Source: [Clostridium] polysaccharolyticum (GTDB taxonomy: Bacteria; Bacillota; Clostridia; Lachnospirales; Lachnospiraceae). From it: a DNA stretch of 64,000 nucleotides. Below the pieces are notes generated by a model. It worked only from the letters and a program-made list of their open reading frames with translations, did not search any database and was not told the origin of the DNA. The stretch spans positions 62,001 to 126,000 of the forward strand of contig NZ_FOHN01000002.1 in NCBI RefSeq assembly GCF_900111595.1. The letters run 5' to 3'. The position numbers and the translations under genes are program-made. Shown here piece after piece: positions 1 to 8,810 of this stretch; the stretch's first letter is position 1; each line of letters begins with the position of its first letter.

Positions 1-1022
1 GAATCTCCTCTTTCGTTCACTATCTTATAACCAATAGAAGCTATTCTTGCCTGAAGACATCCAGCACATTCTGCGGCCTCTTCCCCTGTACAGATTTTAT
101 TATCATACAGTTCATACTTTTTTCTTACCTGTACCGGCGATAGATTAGGCATTACCACATTAGCACCAGCTTCTATTCCTAATTCTCTTCCCCTTGGATG
201 AATTGTTCCCAAGGCAGTAGTCGCAGGAAGATTTGCCTTAGGCAGTATAATTCTAAGAATAGACAGTAAAAGCAATGTCTTTTCCAGAGACCCTTGTGCC
301 TCATTGGCAAATGCTGTGTCATGATGCGGGATAAAAGGACCAATTCCCACCATATGAGGGCTGAGCTCTTTCAGAAATATTAAATCTTCTGCCAAATGTT
401 CATCTGTCTGTCCTGGAGATCCCACCATGAAACCAGCCCCAATCTCATAACCTAGTTCTTTTAGAGTATACAGACATTTCATACGTTTTGCAAGACTCAT
501 GTTAGCTGGATGAAGCATTTGATAATGGGATTCATTTGCCGTTTCATGTCGAAGCAAATACCTGTCTGCTCCAGCCTCTTTGTACATACGGTAAGATTCT
601 TTCTCCTTCTCCCCAATAGAGAGCGTAATGGCGCATCCTTGATACGTATTTTTAATCACTCTTATTATTTCAGCCATTTTATCATCTGTGAAATAGGGAT
701 CTTCTCCACCCTGCAAAACAAACGTCCGAAAACCCAATTTCCATCCTTCTTTGCAGCATTCCAGAATATCTTCCACTGTAAGCCTATATCTGGAACAATC
801 TGCATTTTCTCTTCGGATTCCACAGTAATAGCAATTATTTTTACAGTAATTCGTAAACTCAATTAATCCTCTGGTAAAAACCTTTTCTCCATAATATTGC
901 TTTCGCAGCTCAACTGCCCTTGCCTTTAGCATAAGCCGTTCTTCTTCCGTACAGCATCTAAGCAAAGAGGAATATTCCTCTTTGCTTAGATATCCCTGAG
1001 CGATTAATTTTTCTGCTAACAT
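1..1022 (-). CDS. hydE: [FeFe] hydrogenase maturation radical SAM protein HydE (3' end outside window)
   Basis: The protein starts MLAEKLIAQGYLSKEEY at an ATG ending at 1022 and runs off the left edge, so about 340 residues are visible and the C-terminus is missing. It carries the radical SAM cluster motif CxxxCxxC (CKNNCYYC) after a short helical N-terminus, followed by GGEDPY and a TIM-barrel-like body. HydE is a biotin-synthase-type enzyme that helps build the dithiomethylamine-bearing diiron site of [FeFe] hydrogenase with HydF and HydG, in the cytoplasm. BioB is an alternative, but the IEFTNYCKNNCYYCGIR context is the HydE form. It lies 25 bp downstream of hisC on the same strand, with no obvious functional link. 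Confidence 0.88.
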   Translation of the reverse strand, partial: MLAEKLIAQGYLSKEEYSSLLRCCTEEERLMLKARAVELRKQYYGEKVFTRGLIEFTNYCKNNCYYCGIRRENADCSRYRLTVEDILECCKEGWKLGFRTFVLQGGEDPYFTDDKMAEIIRVIKNTYQGCAITLSIGEKEKESYRMYKEAGADRYLLRHETANESHYQMLHPANMSLAKRMKCLYTLKELGYEIGAGFMVGSPGQTDEHLAEDLIFLKELSPHMVGIGPFIPHHDTAFANEAQGSLEKTLLLLSILRIILPKANLPATTALGTIHPRGRELGIEAGANVVMPNLSPVQVRKKYELYDNKICTGEEAAECAGCLQARIASIGYKIVNERGD

Positions 1023-1047
1023 ACAATCTCCTTAATCCGTTATCATT

Positions 1048-2127
1048 TTATCCATTTATGTTCTTTTCATCTGGCAAAATCTCTTTTAACGCATTCACAA
1101 GCTGTTCCATCTGCTGATCTGTACCAATGGTAATACGCAAATAGTTATCAATTCTTTCTTTATCAAAATGTCTCACATAAATTTTTCTTTCCTGAAGTTT
1201 TTCAAATATCTCCTTAGCCGCCATGCTTTTATGAGTAGCAAATAAAAAGTTTGTACTTGAATCCATGCAGGTAAAACCTAACTGTTCTAGCTGTTCTTTT
1301 GACCAAGTACGTGTAGCTATAATCTTATCAATGGTCTGATAAAAATATTCTGTATCTTTCACCGATTCAGCTCCTAATTTAATAGCCAGCATATTCATTG
1401 TATAAGAATTATAAGAAAATTTCACTGTATTTAAAGCCTGAATCAGTTCTTCACTAGCAATGCAATATCCAACACGCAATCCTGCAAGAGAACGTGATTT
1501 AGAAAATGTCTGTACAACTACCAGATTATCATATTCCTCTAATAAAGAAACCGCACTTTCTCCCCCAAAATCAATATACGCTTCATCAACAATTACAATT
1601 ACATCCTGGTTATGTTCCAGTACATCCCGGATAAAATCCAATCCAACTGCAATTGAGGTTGGTGCATTGGGATTTGCAAAGATGATGCCCCCATTGTCTT
1701 TATAATAATCTTCCTTTTTAATATGGAATTTTTCATCCAGTTTTGGGCATTCATATGGAATCCGGTATAAATCTGCCCAAACGTCATAAAAAGAATATGT
1801 AATATCCGGAAACAAAATAGGCTTTCCTGAATTGAAATACGTTAAAAAACACATTCCTATAACATCATCCGAACCGACTCCTACAAATACCTGTGATGGC
1901 TTTACTTGTTTAAAATGTGCTATTTCATCTATTAATTCATCTGCATTAAGTGCAGGATAAAGTCTTAAGCTGCTCGTTTCAAATTCTTCCATAGCTTTTA
2001 CAACACCTGGTGCCGGAGGATATGGATTCTCATTTGCATTCAATTTGGTAACGCTGTAATCTTTTGGCTGATAACCAGCTACATATGGGTGTTTAATTGT
2101 TCTTATATTTTTTTCCCATGCCTTCAT
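1048..2127 (-). CDS. hisC: Histidinol-phosphate aminotransferase
   Basis: This 359-residue fold-type I PLP aminotransferase has the usual length for HisC. Visible landmarks are NANENPYPP near residue 30, the IFANPNAPTS loop, IVDEAYIDF (the Asp that binds the pyridine nitrogen), and FSKSRSLAGLRVGY, whose Lys forms the Schiff base. It converts imidazole-acetol phosphate plus glutamate to histidinol phosphate in histidine synthesis. The ATG at 2127 is preceded by a weak Shine-Dalgarno site. No other his genes are nearby, so it stands alone ahead of hydE. A related role with aromatic amino acids is possible, as for other HisC-like enzymes. Confidence 0.92.
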   Translation of the reverse strand: MKAWEKNIRTIKHPYVAGYQPKDYSVTKLNANENPYPPAPGVVKAMEEFETSSLRLYPALNADELIDEIAHFKQVKPSQVFVGVGSDDVIGMCFLTYFNSGKPILFPDITYSFYDVWADLYRIPYECPKLDEKFHIKKEDYYKDNGGIIFANPNAPTSIAVGLDFIRDVLEHNQDVIVIVDEAYIDFGGESAVSLLEEYDNLVVVQTFSKSRSLAGLRVGYCIASEELIQALNTVKFSYNSYTMNMLAIKLGAESVKDTEYFYQTIDKIIATRTWSKEQLEQLGFTCMDSSTNFLFATHKSMAAKEIFEKLQERKIYVRHFDKERIDNYLRITIGTDQQMEQLVNALKEILPDEKNING

Positions 2128-2152
2128 TTTACCACAACCTTTCGTAAGGTTT

Positions 2153-2181
2153 ATTATAAATTACCAAATACTGAAATACAA
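2153..2181 (-). promoter_or_regulatory. Predicted sigma-A promoter of hisC
   Basis: On the minus strand TTGTAT and TATAAT are separated by 17 bp, ending about 26 bp upstream of the hisC ATG. Assigned by consensus match only. Confidence 0.5.
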
Positions 2182-2225
2182 GAAAAAAAGACATTCTGGC
2201 TATCCCCATTTAAAATTTACGCACA

Positions 2226-2260
2226 AAAACTTCGCAAACCAAACAAGCTTACGAAGTTTT
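2226..2260 (-). terminator. Intrinsic terminator after the Csp-like protease gene
   Basis: A 9-bp inverted repeat (AAAACTTCG / CGAAGTTTT) with a T-rich tract on the minus strand lies just downstream of the stop codon at 2281. Confidence 0.6.
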
Positions 2261-2280
2261 TTCTTTCTAACTTTTCCTTA

Positions 2281-3996
2281 TCAGGTCCTTAATCGTTCAA
2301 ATATAGAGAAAATATCAATCTCTCCATATCCCCATTCCCGATTCGGATATACAATTTCCCTTTCTCTAGCTCCAATAACAATATACTGGCGAATAACATT
2401 GGAATTAGCATCATCATCATTTCCCTGTACAATAGCCCACTCTAACAGCAAAGCGGCTATGGCAGCTCCAACTGCTGCTGACACACTAGAACCTGTCTTT
2501 CTGCCAAACTGGTTATTTAATAATGGACCAAATACAGATACTCCTGGTGCTGCAGCCGCTGGCTGTATCTTTCCTCCTCTTGTGAATCCTCTCCCTGAGT
2601 GAATATACATACTATCCGTCTGTCCATTATATACAGATACGGTAATAATCGTTGTAGCATTTCCTGGTTCTGTGATCGTAACATTAGGTTCTGGCTGGTT
2701 AAAATAAATCGAATCTGGAATAAAATTCTGGATAGGAAGCCACATATTAAAACTATTTGCCACAGGACTTCGATTGTAAGCACGAATTTTCCAGACTCCT
2801 TTTGCTGGAGAATCAAACCTCATAAAGACTAGAAAATCTCCTGCTCCCGCCTCGATTATATAATAAGCCAGCTCTAATACTGTCTTTTCCAGTACAAACC
2901 GTATAGTCTCCTTCTTGTTTAATCTTGGCTGAATCGGATCTATCACTTCACCGCTTGGAGAAGTAAAACCTATTGCAAACAATGCTGGTGTAGTCGCCCA
3001 TAACTCTAAGGAAAATCCAGATACATTTTCCCCTACATTAATCTCTAGTTCCTCAAAGTCTTCTGGCAGCACAGAACTGCTTTCATAATGATGCCCTCTG
3101 TTTCCCTCATTTCCTGTTCCTCCCACAAAAACAATCCCTGTAACAAAACCAAAATAATCTATGAAACGGCCTAGAGGAGAGGATCCATTGTGATCTCCTG
3201 AGTTAGTGCCAACTCCTATACAGATAACTATAGGTTTTCCAAGCTGTTCAGCTTTTTTTATAAGATAAGACATTCCCGTTAATATATCATTTTCTGCATA
3301 ACAGTCCACATTGTCATTTACAAGAAAAAAATTTCGCAGTTTTTTTCTCGCCTGCCTAAGTTTCACCATAATAATCTCACAATTTGGTGCAATTCCAGAA
3401 AAATTATTATTTTCATCAATATTTCCTGCTGCCACTCCTGCCATAAATGTTCCATGGCCATTGGTATCCATAGATGGAACTACTTCCAGTGGGTTTTTGC
3501 TTTCCAATGCCTGGTTAATCTGCTCTTTCCCATACTCAGAACCATAAAAAAAGTTATCAGGAGCCTCCCCATCTGGAATAGACTGGTCCCATATAGCTTC
3601 TATTCTAGTAGTCCCATCCGCATTTCGGAATACCGGATTGCGATAATCAATTCCCGTATCCAGAAAACCAATCAGAACATCTTGCCCATACAGATCAATA
3701 TAAGGCTGCCGACGAAGCTTTAACACTCCTGTCTGCTCCAATACTGCCGTATCCATAAGTCCAAATACTTTTGGTATAGAACGATATGTAAAATTCTGCG
3801 ACCAGATTTTGGCACTGCCAATATAAACATAGATAATTGCCTGCCGAACACTAAGAATTACATAACAGACAGGCTTATATCTATCTATTATCTGCTGGAA
3901 ATCTCCTGCATAATCAATTAATAATGGCAAATACTCTTCTGAATAAATCGCATTTTCACAAGTAACAGGATCAAATTGCTGATTCGGTGTATCCAT
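2281..3996 (-). CDS. S8 subtilisin-like serine protease, Csp-like
   Basis: This 571-residue subtilase has no signal peptide and a roughly 100-residue N-terminal pro-like region. All three catalytic residues are visible: Asp113 in FLDTGID, His181 in NGHGTFMAG and Ser504 in TGSSVSAAVGAA. Length, prodomain and the long insert between His and Ser match the Csp family of Clostridia, which processes the spore-cortex lytic enzyme SleC during germination; lachnospiral genomes also carry several uncharacterised relatives. The triad is intact, unlike the CspC/CspA pseudoproteases of Clostridioides difficile. Its own terminators on both sides suggest a single-gene unit. The germination role is inferred from family resemblance, since sleC is not in this window. 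Confidence 0.82.
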   Translation of the reverse strand: MDTPNQQFDPVTCENAIYSEEYLPLLIDYAGDFQQIIDRYKPVCYVILSVRQAIIYVYIGSAKIWSQNFTYRSIPKVFGLMDTAVLEQTGVLKLRRQPYIDLYGQDVLIGFLDTGIDYRNPVFRNADGTTRIEAIWDQSIPDGEAPDNFFYGSEYGKEQINQALESKNPLEVVPSMDTNGHGTFMAGVAAGNIDENNNFSGIAPNCEIIMVKLRQARKKLRNFFLVNDNVDCYAENDILTGMSYLIKKAEQLGKPIVICIGVGTNSGDHNGSSPLGRFIDYFGFVTGIVFVGGTGNEGNRGHHYESSSVLPEDFEELEINVGENVSGFSLELWATTPALFAIGFTSPSGEVIDPIQPRLNKKETIRFVLEKTVLELAYYIIEAGAGDFLVFMRFDSPAKGVWKIRAYNRSPVANSFNMWLPIQNFIPDSIYFNQPEPNVTITEPGNATTIITVSVYNGQTDSMYIHSGRGFTRGGKIQPAAAAPGVSVFGPLLNNQFGRKTGSSVSAAVGAAIAALLLEWAIVQGNDDDANSNVIRQYIVIGAREREIVYPNREWGYGEIDIFSIFERLRT

Positions 3997-4077
3997 GCAC
4001 TCTCCGCCAATCTAATATGCTTTTATTCATTATATGCCGGAAAATGAATGTCAATGCGAATTGAAAACCAGAAAAAA

Positions 4078-4114
4078 GCATAAGTTCCAATAGCCAACCC
4101 GTTAGGAACTTATG
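4078..4114 (-). terminator. Intrinsic terminator after clpX
   Basis: An 11-bp perfect stem (GCATAAGTTCC / GGAACTTATGC) is followed on the minus strand by a run of T residues, just past the clpX stop codon. Confidence 0.75.
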
Positions 4115-4127
4115 CCTTTGCTTATTC

Positions 4128-5510
4128 TTATTCTATTAAATGTGCCTGATTACTCCTTATTTCAATAAGCGGCGCACCCTTGCCTTCAATATAATCACCT
4201 GTAATCGTAACACGCCCAATATTATCATCTTTAGGAATCTCATACATAATGTCAAGCATAAATTTCTCAATGATGGCACGCAATGCTCTGGCACCTGTAT
4301 TTTTCTTCATGGCTTCTTTGGCAATCGCCTCATAAGCTGAATCATCAAAAAGCAGTTCCACTTCATCTAAGAGAAGAAGTTTCTGATACTGTTTTAAAAT
4401 TGCATTTTTCGGCTCTTTCAATACCTTAACAAGCATTTCTTCTGTTAAGCCATCTAAGGTATACACAATAGGAAGCCTTCCTAAGAACTCAGGAATCATG
4501 CCGAATTTGCGTAAATCTTCTGTTGCCACTTCAGACAGGATCCTTGGATCATGATCTAACTCATCTTTCAGTTTTGCACTAAATCCGATAGATGTCTGTT
4601 TATTTAACCTGTCTTTAATAATAATATCCAGATCCGGGAACGCTCCACCACATATGAACAGAATATTTTTTGTATTGATCGTTGTCAAAGGAACCATGGC
4701 ATTTTTACTTGTTGCACCAACTGGCACTTCCACTTCACTGCCTTCAAGCAGTTTTAACAGTGCCTGCTGGACAGATTCCCCGCTTACATCACGGGAATTG
4801 GTGTTTTTCTTCTTTGCAATTTTATCAATTTCATCAATAAATACAATTCCCCGTTCCGCTTTTTCCACGTCATTATCTGCCGCCTGTAATAATTTCGAAA
4901 GCACGCTTTCTACATCATCGCCAATATATCCAGCTTCCGTTAAAGAAGTGGCATCCGTAATGGCAAGGGGTACTTGCAAAATGCGGGCAAGTGTTTTTAC
5001 CAGATATGTTTTTCCACTTCCTGTAGGCCCTATCATAAGCATATTGGATTTCTCAATTTCAATATCATCCATAACGCCTTCTGAAACCCTTTTATAATGA
5101 TTGTATACTGCAACAGAAATCACTTTCTTTGCATATTCCTGTCCAATGACATATTCATCAAGGCTTGCTTTTATAAGATGAGGAGCTGGAAGTTTTTTCG
5201 GATCCAATGCCTTTTCAGGTTCTTCCTTTTTCTCCTTCTTTTTCTTTATTTTCTGGCTCTTTGGTATATCATGAGTCAGTGGTGTCTGATTCATCATACC
5301 CGGATTAAACGTCATAAAATCCATATATGGCACATTTCCATGATTCATGGTGTCAAACGTTTTCTGCATACAGCTGGAACAAATGCAGATATTATTGGGA
5401 ATGTGAATCATTTTTCCTGCTTTGCTTTCCGGCCTGCGGCATATATAACAAATATCTTCGTAATCATTATTATCTTTGTCTGTTACATTATCCTTTGTTT
5501 CATCACTCAT
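4128..5510 (-). CDS. clpX: ATP-dependent Clp protease ATP-binding subunit ClpX
   Basis: AAA+ unfoldase subunit of 460 residues. The N-terminal zinc finger has Cys21, Cys24, Cys44 and Cys47. Walker A is GPTGSGKT at 161-168, the pore loop GYIG is at 194-197, Walker B is FIDEID at 224-229, and the ClpP-binding IGF loop is at 308-310, so it should dock onto ClpP. It is about 35-40 residues longer than typical ClpX because of a Lys/Glu-rich linker at roughly residues 80-105 between zinc finger and AAA+ core. It is not beside clpP or tig, where clpX is often found, but lies downstream of htrA. It may be a second ClpX. Start: ATG preceded by GGAG. Confidence 0.9.
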   Translation of the reverse strand: MSDETKDNVTDKDNNDYEDICYICRRPESKAGKMIHIPNNICICSSCMQKTFDTMNHGNVPYMDFMTFNPGMMNQTPLTHDIPKSQKIKKKKEKKEEPEKALDPKKLPAPHLIKASLDEYVIGQEYAKKVISVAVYNHYKRVSEGVMDDIEIEKSNMLMIGPTGSGKTYLVKTLARILQVPLAITDATSLTEAGYIGDDVESVLSKLLQAADNDVEKAERGIVFIDEIDKIAKKKNTNSRDVSGESVQQALLKLLEGSEVEVPVGATSKNAMVPLTTINTKNILFICGGAFPDLDIIIKDRLNKQTSIGFSAKLKDELDHDPRILSEVATEDLRKFGMIPEFLGRLPIVYTLDGLTEEMLVKVLKEPKNAILKQYQKLLLLDEVELLFDDSAYEAIAKEAMKKNTGARALRAIIEKFMLDIMYEIPKDDNIGRVTITGDYIEGKGAPLIEIRSNQAHLIE

Positions 5511-5529
5511 ACTTTATCTCCTTACCTAA

Positions 5530-5596
5530 AACAGCTTGTGCTGAAAGACTAAATTGTTTTTATTATATCTTACAATTTCTTTCGGTACAAGCTGTT
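5530..5596 (-). promoter_or_regulatory. clpX promoter framed by an 18-nt inverted repeat
   Basis: On the minus strand TTGTAC (5585-5590) and TATAAT (5562-5567) are exactly 17 bp apart. Two 18-nt arms (5530-5547 and 5579-5596) match as an inverted repeat at 16 of 18 positions, with a further nested AAATTGT/ACAATTT pair. The -35 lies in one arm and the -10 in the loop. Transcripts entering from htrA would form the whole hairpin, whereas transcripts from this promoter would not. The second arm ends about 10-15 bp before the clpX ribosome binding site. Confidence 0.55.
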
Positions 5597-5650
5597 CCTT
5601 GGGTTTTTTATAAAATCTTAATCAATTTTTGCACATTTCTTACGATTTAT

Positions 5651-7078
5651 TTATCTGCCAAAATAATCTTTGAAATATTCATAGAATTTCCGCATATCCT
5701 CATCAGAATACTTTTTAGAAGAATCCCCTTCTGGCTGTCTGCCCTTCTGGCTGTTTTCTTCCTCTTTATTGGTGCCTGCATTTCCCTTATCCGTATTACT
5801 TGAGTAATCAAGCTTTCCAAAATCAGCACTAGACATCAATGTCAATTTTAACTCCATTTCTTTGTAGGTGCCATTCTGGTAACGTTCCACTGTTAAGGAA
5901 ACTTCTGTTCCTGCTTTATAGCTATTTGCCCTTTCCTGCAAAGATTCAATAGATGCGGTTCCTACACCATTTAATTTGGTAATAACATCTCCTGCCTGCA
6001 CGCCTGCCTTCTGGGCTGCACCTCCTTTTGGAACCTCTCTTACATACACTCCCAGAGGAATATGGTATGTTTCACTTTCTTCTTCTGATACAGAAATTCC
6101 ACTTAGTCCAAGATATCCTTCTTTTCCTTTTGGAACTTCTTCATTATTCATAAGCTCATTTAAAATTGTCTGCGCATTTGAAATAGGAATTGCAAAGCAC
6201 ATGCCCTCTATAGAATCCTGTACTAATTTTACTGAATTAATGCCAACTACTTCGCCATCTAAATTCAAAAGAGCACCGCCACTATTTCCTGCATTGATTG
6301 CAGCATCTGTCTGAATTAATGTCCTTTTTACATTGCTTACACTTACTTCACGGTCCAGTGCACTGATTACTCCTACTGTTGAAGACTGTCCCAGTCCTAG
6401 GGCATTTCCGATTGCTACAACAGTATCTCCAACCTTGGCACTTTCTGAATCACCAAGTTTAGCAATTCGGATTGCCTTTTTCGTGCTGTCCTCCATCTGT
6501 CTTTTCCTGACTGTGATAACGGCCAGATCCCCTGTAGAATCCGTTCCTTTGACAGCTGCGTTTACATCCTTGTCGTCACAAAATGTAACCGTTATGGTTT
6601 TCGCACCTGCAATTACATGATTATTGGTTGAAATGTAATAATACATGTCATCTTCCCCAATAATGATCCCAGATCCTGCTCCCTGCTGCATCTGGCTGTA
6701 AGTCTGCCCAAACATGCTGGTAACAGTAGATTCCACCTGACATGTAATAGAAACTATGCTTGGCATATTTTCCTCAATTACCTTTGTGACATCATTTTCC
6801 AGCTCAACATCTGTCAGTACTGCTGTATTCTCAAGAGGTTTTTCATTTACATAAGTATCTTTGGCAAGCTGTTTTTCAAATTCGCTCCGCTGGCTGGGAA
6901 AACCCTGTGATAAATCAGAAAATTTATAAGAAGCCCCCGCCGCCATTCCTACTAATAATGCTCCTGCCAGCCCTAAAACCATCTTGGCACGAAATGACAT
7001 TTTTCGCTTTGGTTTTTTATCTCTTGGATTCTGATATGGGTTCCCATTGGGACTATTATTCCAGTTCTGTTGATCCAT
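5651..7078 (-). CDS. HtrA/DegP-like serine protease with PDZ domain
   Basis: A membrane-anchored S1C protease of 475 residues. A short basic cytoplasmic head is followed by one membrane segment at about residues 33-50. The trypsin-like domain carries His154 (TNNHVIAGA), Asp184 (TGDLAVI) and Ser266 (NAGNSGGAL), and one PDZ domain follows at about 315-410. The tail is charged and Ser/Asn/Glu-rich. Such proteases degrade or refold damaged proteins outside the cytoplasmic membrane. The ATG at 7078 has a clear AAGGAG. The clpX promoter hairpin lies just downstream, so readthrough into clpX is possible and would place two quality-control genes together. Confidence 0.92.
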   Translation of the reverse strand: MDQQNWNNSPNGNPYQNPRDKKPKRKMSFRAKMVLGLAGALLVGMAAGASYKFSDLSQGFPSQRSEFEKQLAKDTYVNEKPLENTAVLTDVELENDVTKVIEENMPSIVSITCQVESTVTSMFGQTYSQMQQGAGSGIIIGEDDMYYYISTNNHVIAGAKTITVTFCDDKDVNAAVKGTDSTGDLAVITVRKRQMEDSTKKAIRIAKLGDSESAKVGDTVVAIGNALGLGQSSTVGVISALDREVSVSNVKRTLIQTDAAINAGNSGGALLNLDGEVVGINSVKLVQDSIEGMCFAIPISNAQTILNELMNNEEVPKGKEGYLGLSGISVSEEESETYHIPLGVYVREVPKGGAAQKAGVQAGDVITKLNGVGTASIESLQERANSYKAGTEVSLTVERYQNGTYKEMELKLTLMSSADFGKLDYSSNTDKGNAGTNKEEENSQKGRQPEGDSSKKYSDEDMRKFYEYFKDYFGR

Positions 7079-7188
7079 CCGTAAAACTCCTTCCCTAAAA
7101 CTCTCGTTTTTCCTGTTTATACTATAACAATAATTTGTGTTCTGTTTGTGAAAAATATTTTTCCTGTTTCGTATCCACTTTACTTTTT

Positions 7189-7217
7189 TTGTGAAATAAT
7201 TTATTGTAGAATATAAT
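7189..7217 (+). promoter_or_regulatory. Predicted sigma-A promoter of the sugar transferase gene
   Basis: TTGTGA and TATAAT are separated by 17 bp in the divergent region between htrA and the sugar transferase, giving a leader of about 80 nt. Confidence 0.55.
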
Positions 7218-7303
7218 TCAATATTGTATTATAATAGTTAGACTATGTCAAAGAAAACAAAAGATATTCAAGAAAGATTACAAAGAAAGGCAATGGTGGA
7301 TAC

Positions 7304-8728
7304 ATGATTAAAGATAATCAGAAACTCTTCAATAGATTTCACATACTGATTGATGCAATATTTATTGTAATCGCATTTCGCTTAACATATTATGTTCGTT
7401 TTGAAAGTTTCTTAATCTATAAATTTGACTGGCTAAATCCATTTGGCTACCAGGAACCATTTGGAATATTTGCAAGATTTCTCATTTTTATTGTTCCAGT
7501 CTATCTGATATTATATTATGGATGCCATGTATATGATTCAAAACGTTCCAAAAGTTTCCGGTATGAAATCTGGGACTTATTTAAAGCAAATGTATTCGGT
7601 ATTTTCTTCTTTACTTTCCTGCTTGTAATGTTAAAGAAGAAACTGATTTACATGCGTATGTTCTTAACTATGTTCTTCTGCCTGAACTTAGGACTGACCT
7701 ATATTAACAAAATTATCTTAAGAAGAGTGCTTGCATTTTACAGAAAGAAAGGATTTAACCAGAAACATGTTCTTGTTGTAGGATACAGCCGTACTGCTGA
7801 ACGTTACATTAACCGTATCCTGCTAAATCCAGAATGGGGGTATCACATTCATGGCATCTTAGATGACAGCATGAAGCCAGGCGCCCATTATAGAAACATA
7901 AAAGTCCTCAGTACAACTGATAAACTTGAGTCTATTCTTTCACAAAACCAGTTAGATGAAATTGCAATTACACTAAGTATCAGTGAGTATGCCAAACTCG
8001 AGAAAATTGTAGCATTATGTGAAAAATCCGGTGTCCACACCAAGTTTATACCTGACTATAACAACATTATTCCTACAAAGCCTTACATCGAGGACTTAAA
8101 CGGGCTCCCTGTAATCAACATTCGTAATGTGCCTTTAAGCAACTGGTTCAATAAAGTCCTTAAAAGAACCTTTGATATCGTTGGATCTTTTTTGGCAATT
8201 CTGGTGTTCTCCATACCAATGCTGGTAACTGCCATAATTATTAAGACCACATCAAAAGGTCCGCTTATTTTCAAACAGACTCGAATCGGACTGCACAACA
8301 AAGAATTTAAAATGTATAAATTCCGTTCAATGGAAGAACAGGCACCTGATAAAGAGAAGCAGGCATGGACTACAATGAACGATCCCCGTGTTACTCCAAT
8401 CGGAAAATTCATACGTAAAACAAGTATTGATGAACTTCCACAGCTGTTTAACGTATTAAAAGGTGACATGAGCCTGGTTGGTCCAAGACCTGAACGGCCT
8501 TTCTTCGTAGAAAAGTTTAAAGAGGAAATACCTCGTTATATGGTCAAACACCAGGTACGCCCTGGAATGACTGGCTGGGCGCAGGTAAGTGGTTACCGGG
8601 GTGACACTTCTATCATTAAACGTATTGAACACGATTTATATTATATTGAAAACTGGTCTTTAGGTTTTGACATGAAAATAATGTTTTTAACCGTATTTAA
8701 AGGCTTTGTTAATAAAAATGCCTATTAG
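7304..8728 (+). CDS. Polyprenyl-phosphate glycosyl-1-phosphate transferase (exopolysaccharide initiating enzyme)
   Basis: This 474-residue protein has the two-part layout of the WbaP/WcaJ/CpsE class. The N-terminal half has four or five hydrophobic segments and a nucleotide-fold region around VLVVGYSRTAERYI. The C-terminal catalytic bacterial sugar transferase domain begins at KRTFDIVGSFLA and contains KMYKFRSM, SIDELPQLFNVLKGDMS and VGPRPERP. It transfers a hexose-1-phosphate from a UDP-sugar to undecaprenyl phosphate, starting a capsule or wall polysaccharide repeat unit at the membrane. Only an LCP ligase follows, so the remaining pathway genes must lie elsewhere. The exact sugar cannot be read from the sequence. 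Confidence 0.9.
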   Translation: MIKDNQKLFNRFHILIDAIFIVIAFRLTYYVRFESFLIYKFDWLNPFGYQEPFGIFARFLIFIVPVYLILYYGCHVYDSKRSKSFRYEIWDLFKANVFGIFFFTFLLVMLKKKLIYMRMFLTMFFCLNLGLTYINKIILRRVLAFYRKKGFNQKHVLVVGYSRTAERYINRILLNPEWGYHIHGILDDSMKPGAHYRNIKVLSTTDKLESILSQNQLDEIAITLSISEYAKLEKIVALCEKSGVHTKFIPDYNNIIPTKPYIEDLNGLPVINIRNVPLSNWFNKVLKRTFDIVGSFLAILVFSIPMLVTAIIIKTTSKGPLIFKQTRIGLHNKEFKMYKFRSMEEQAPDKEKQAWTTMNDPRVTPIGKFIRKTSIDELPQLFNVLKGDMSLVGPRPERPFFVEKFKEEIPRYMVKHQVRPGMTGWAQVSGYRGDTSIIKRIEHDLYYIENWSLGFDMKIMFLTVFKGFVNKNAY

Positions 8729-8810
8729 GCAGATATTCACCTGAAACTGTTTGTCCAATTCTGTTTCTTTAGCGGCAAGCAGTTTTATAACAAAGAAAAG
8801 AGGTTGGGAT

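Noticed and set aside
510-866. Plus-strand 118-codon frame in hydE
   Set aside because: Antisense shadow of the conserved radical SAM region.
5097-5803. Plus-strand frames of 147-158 codons over clpX/htrA
   Set aside because: Antisense to clpX and htrA, Phe/Cys/Ser-rich translation, no SD; the real genes are on the minus strand.
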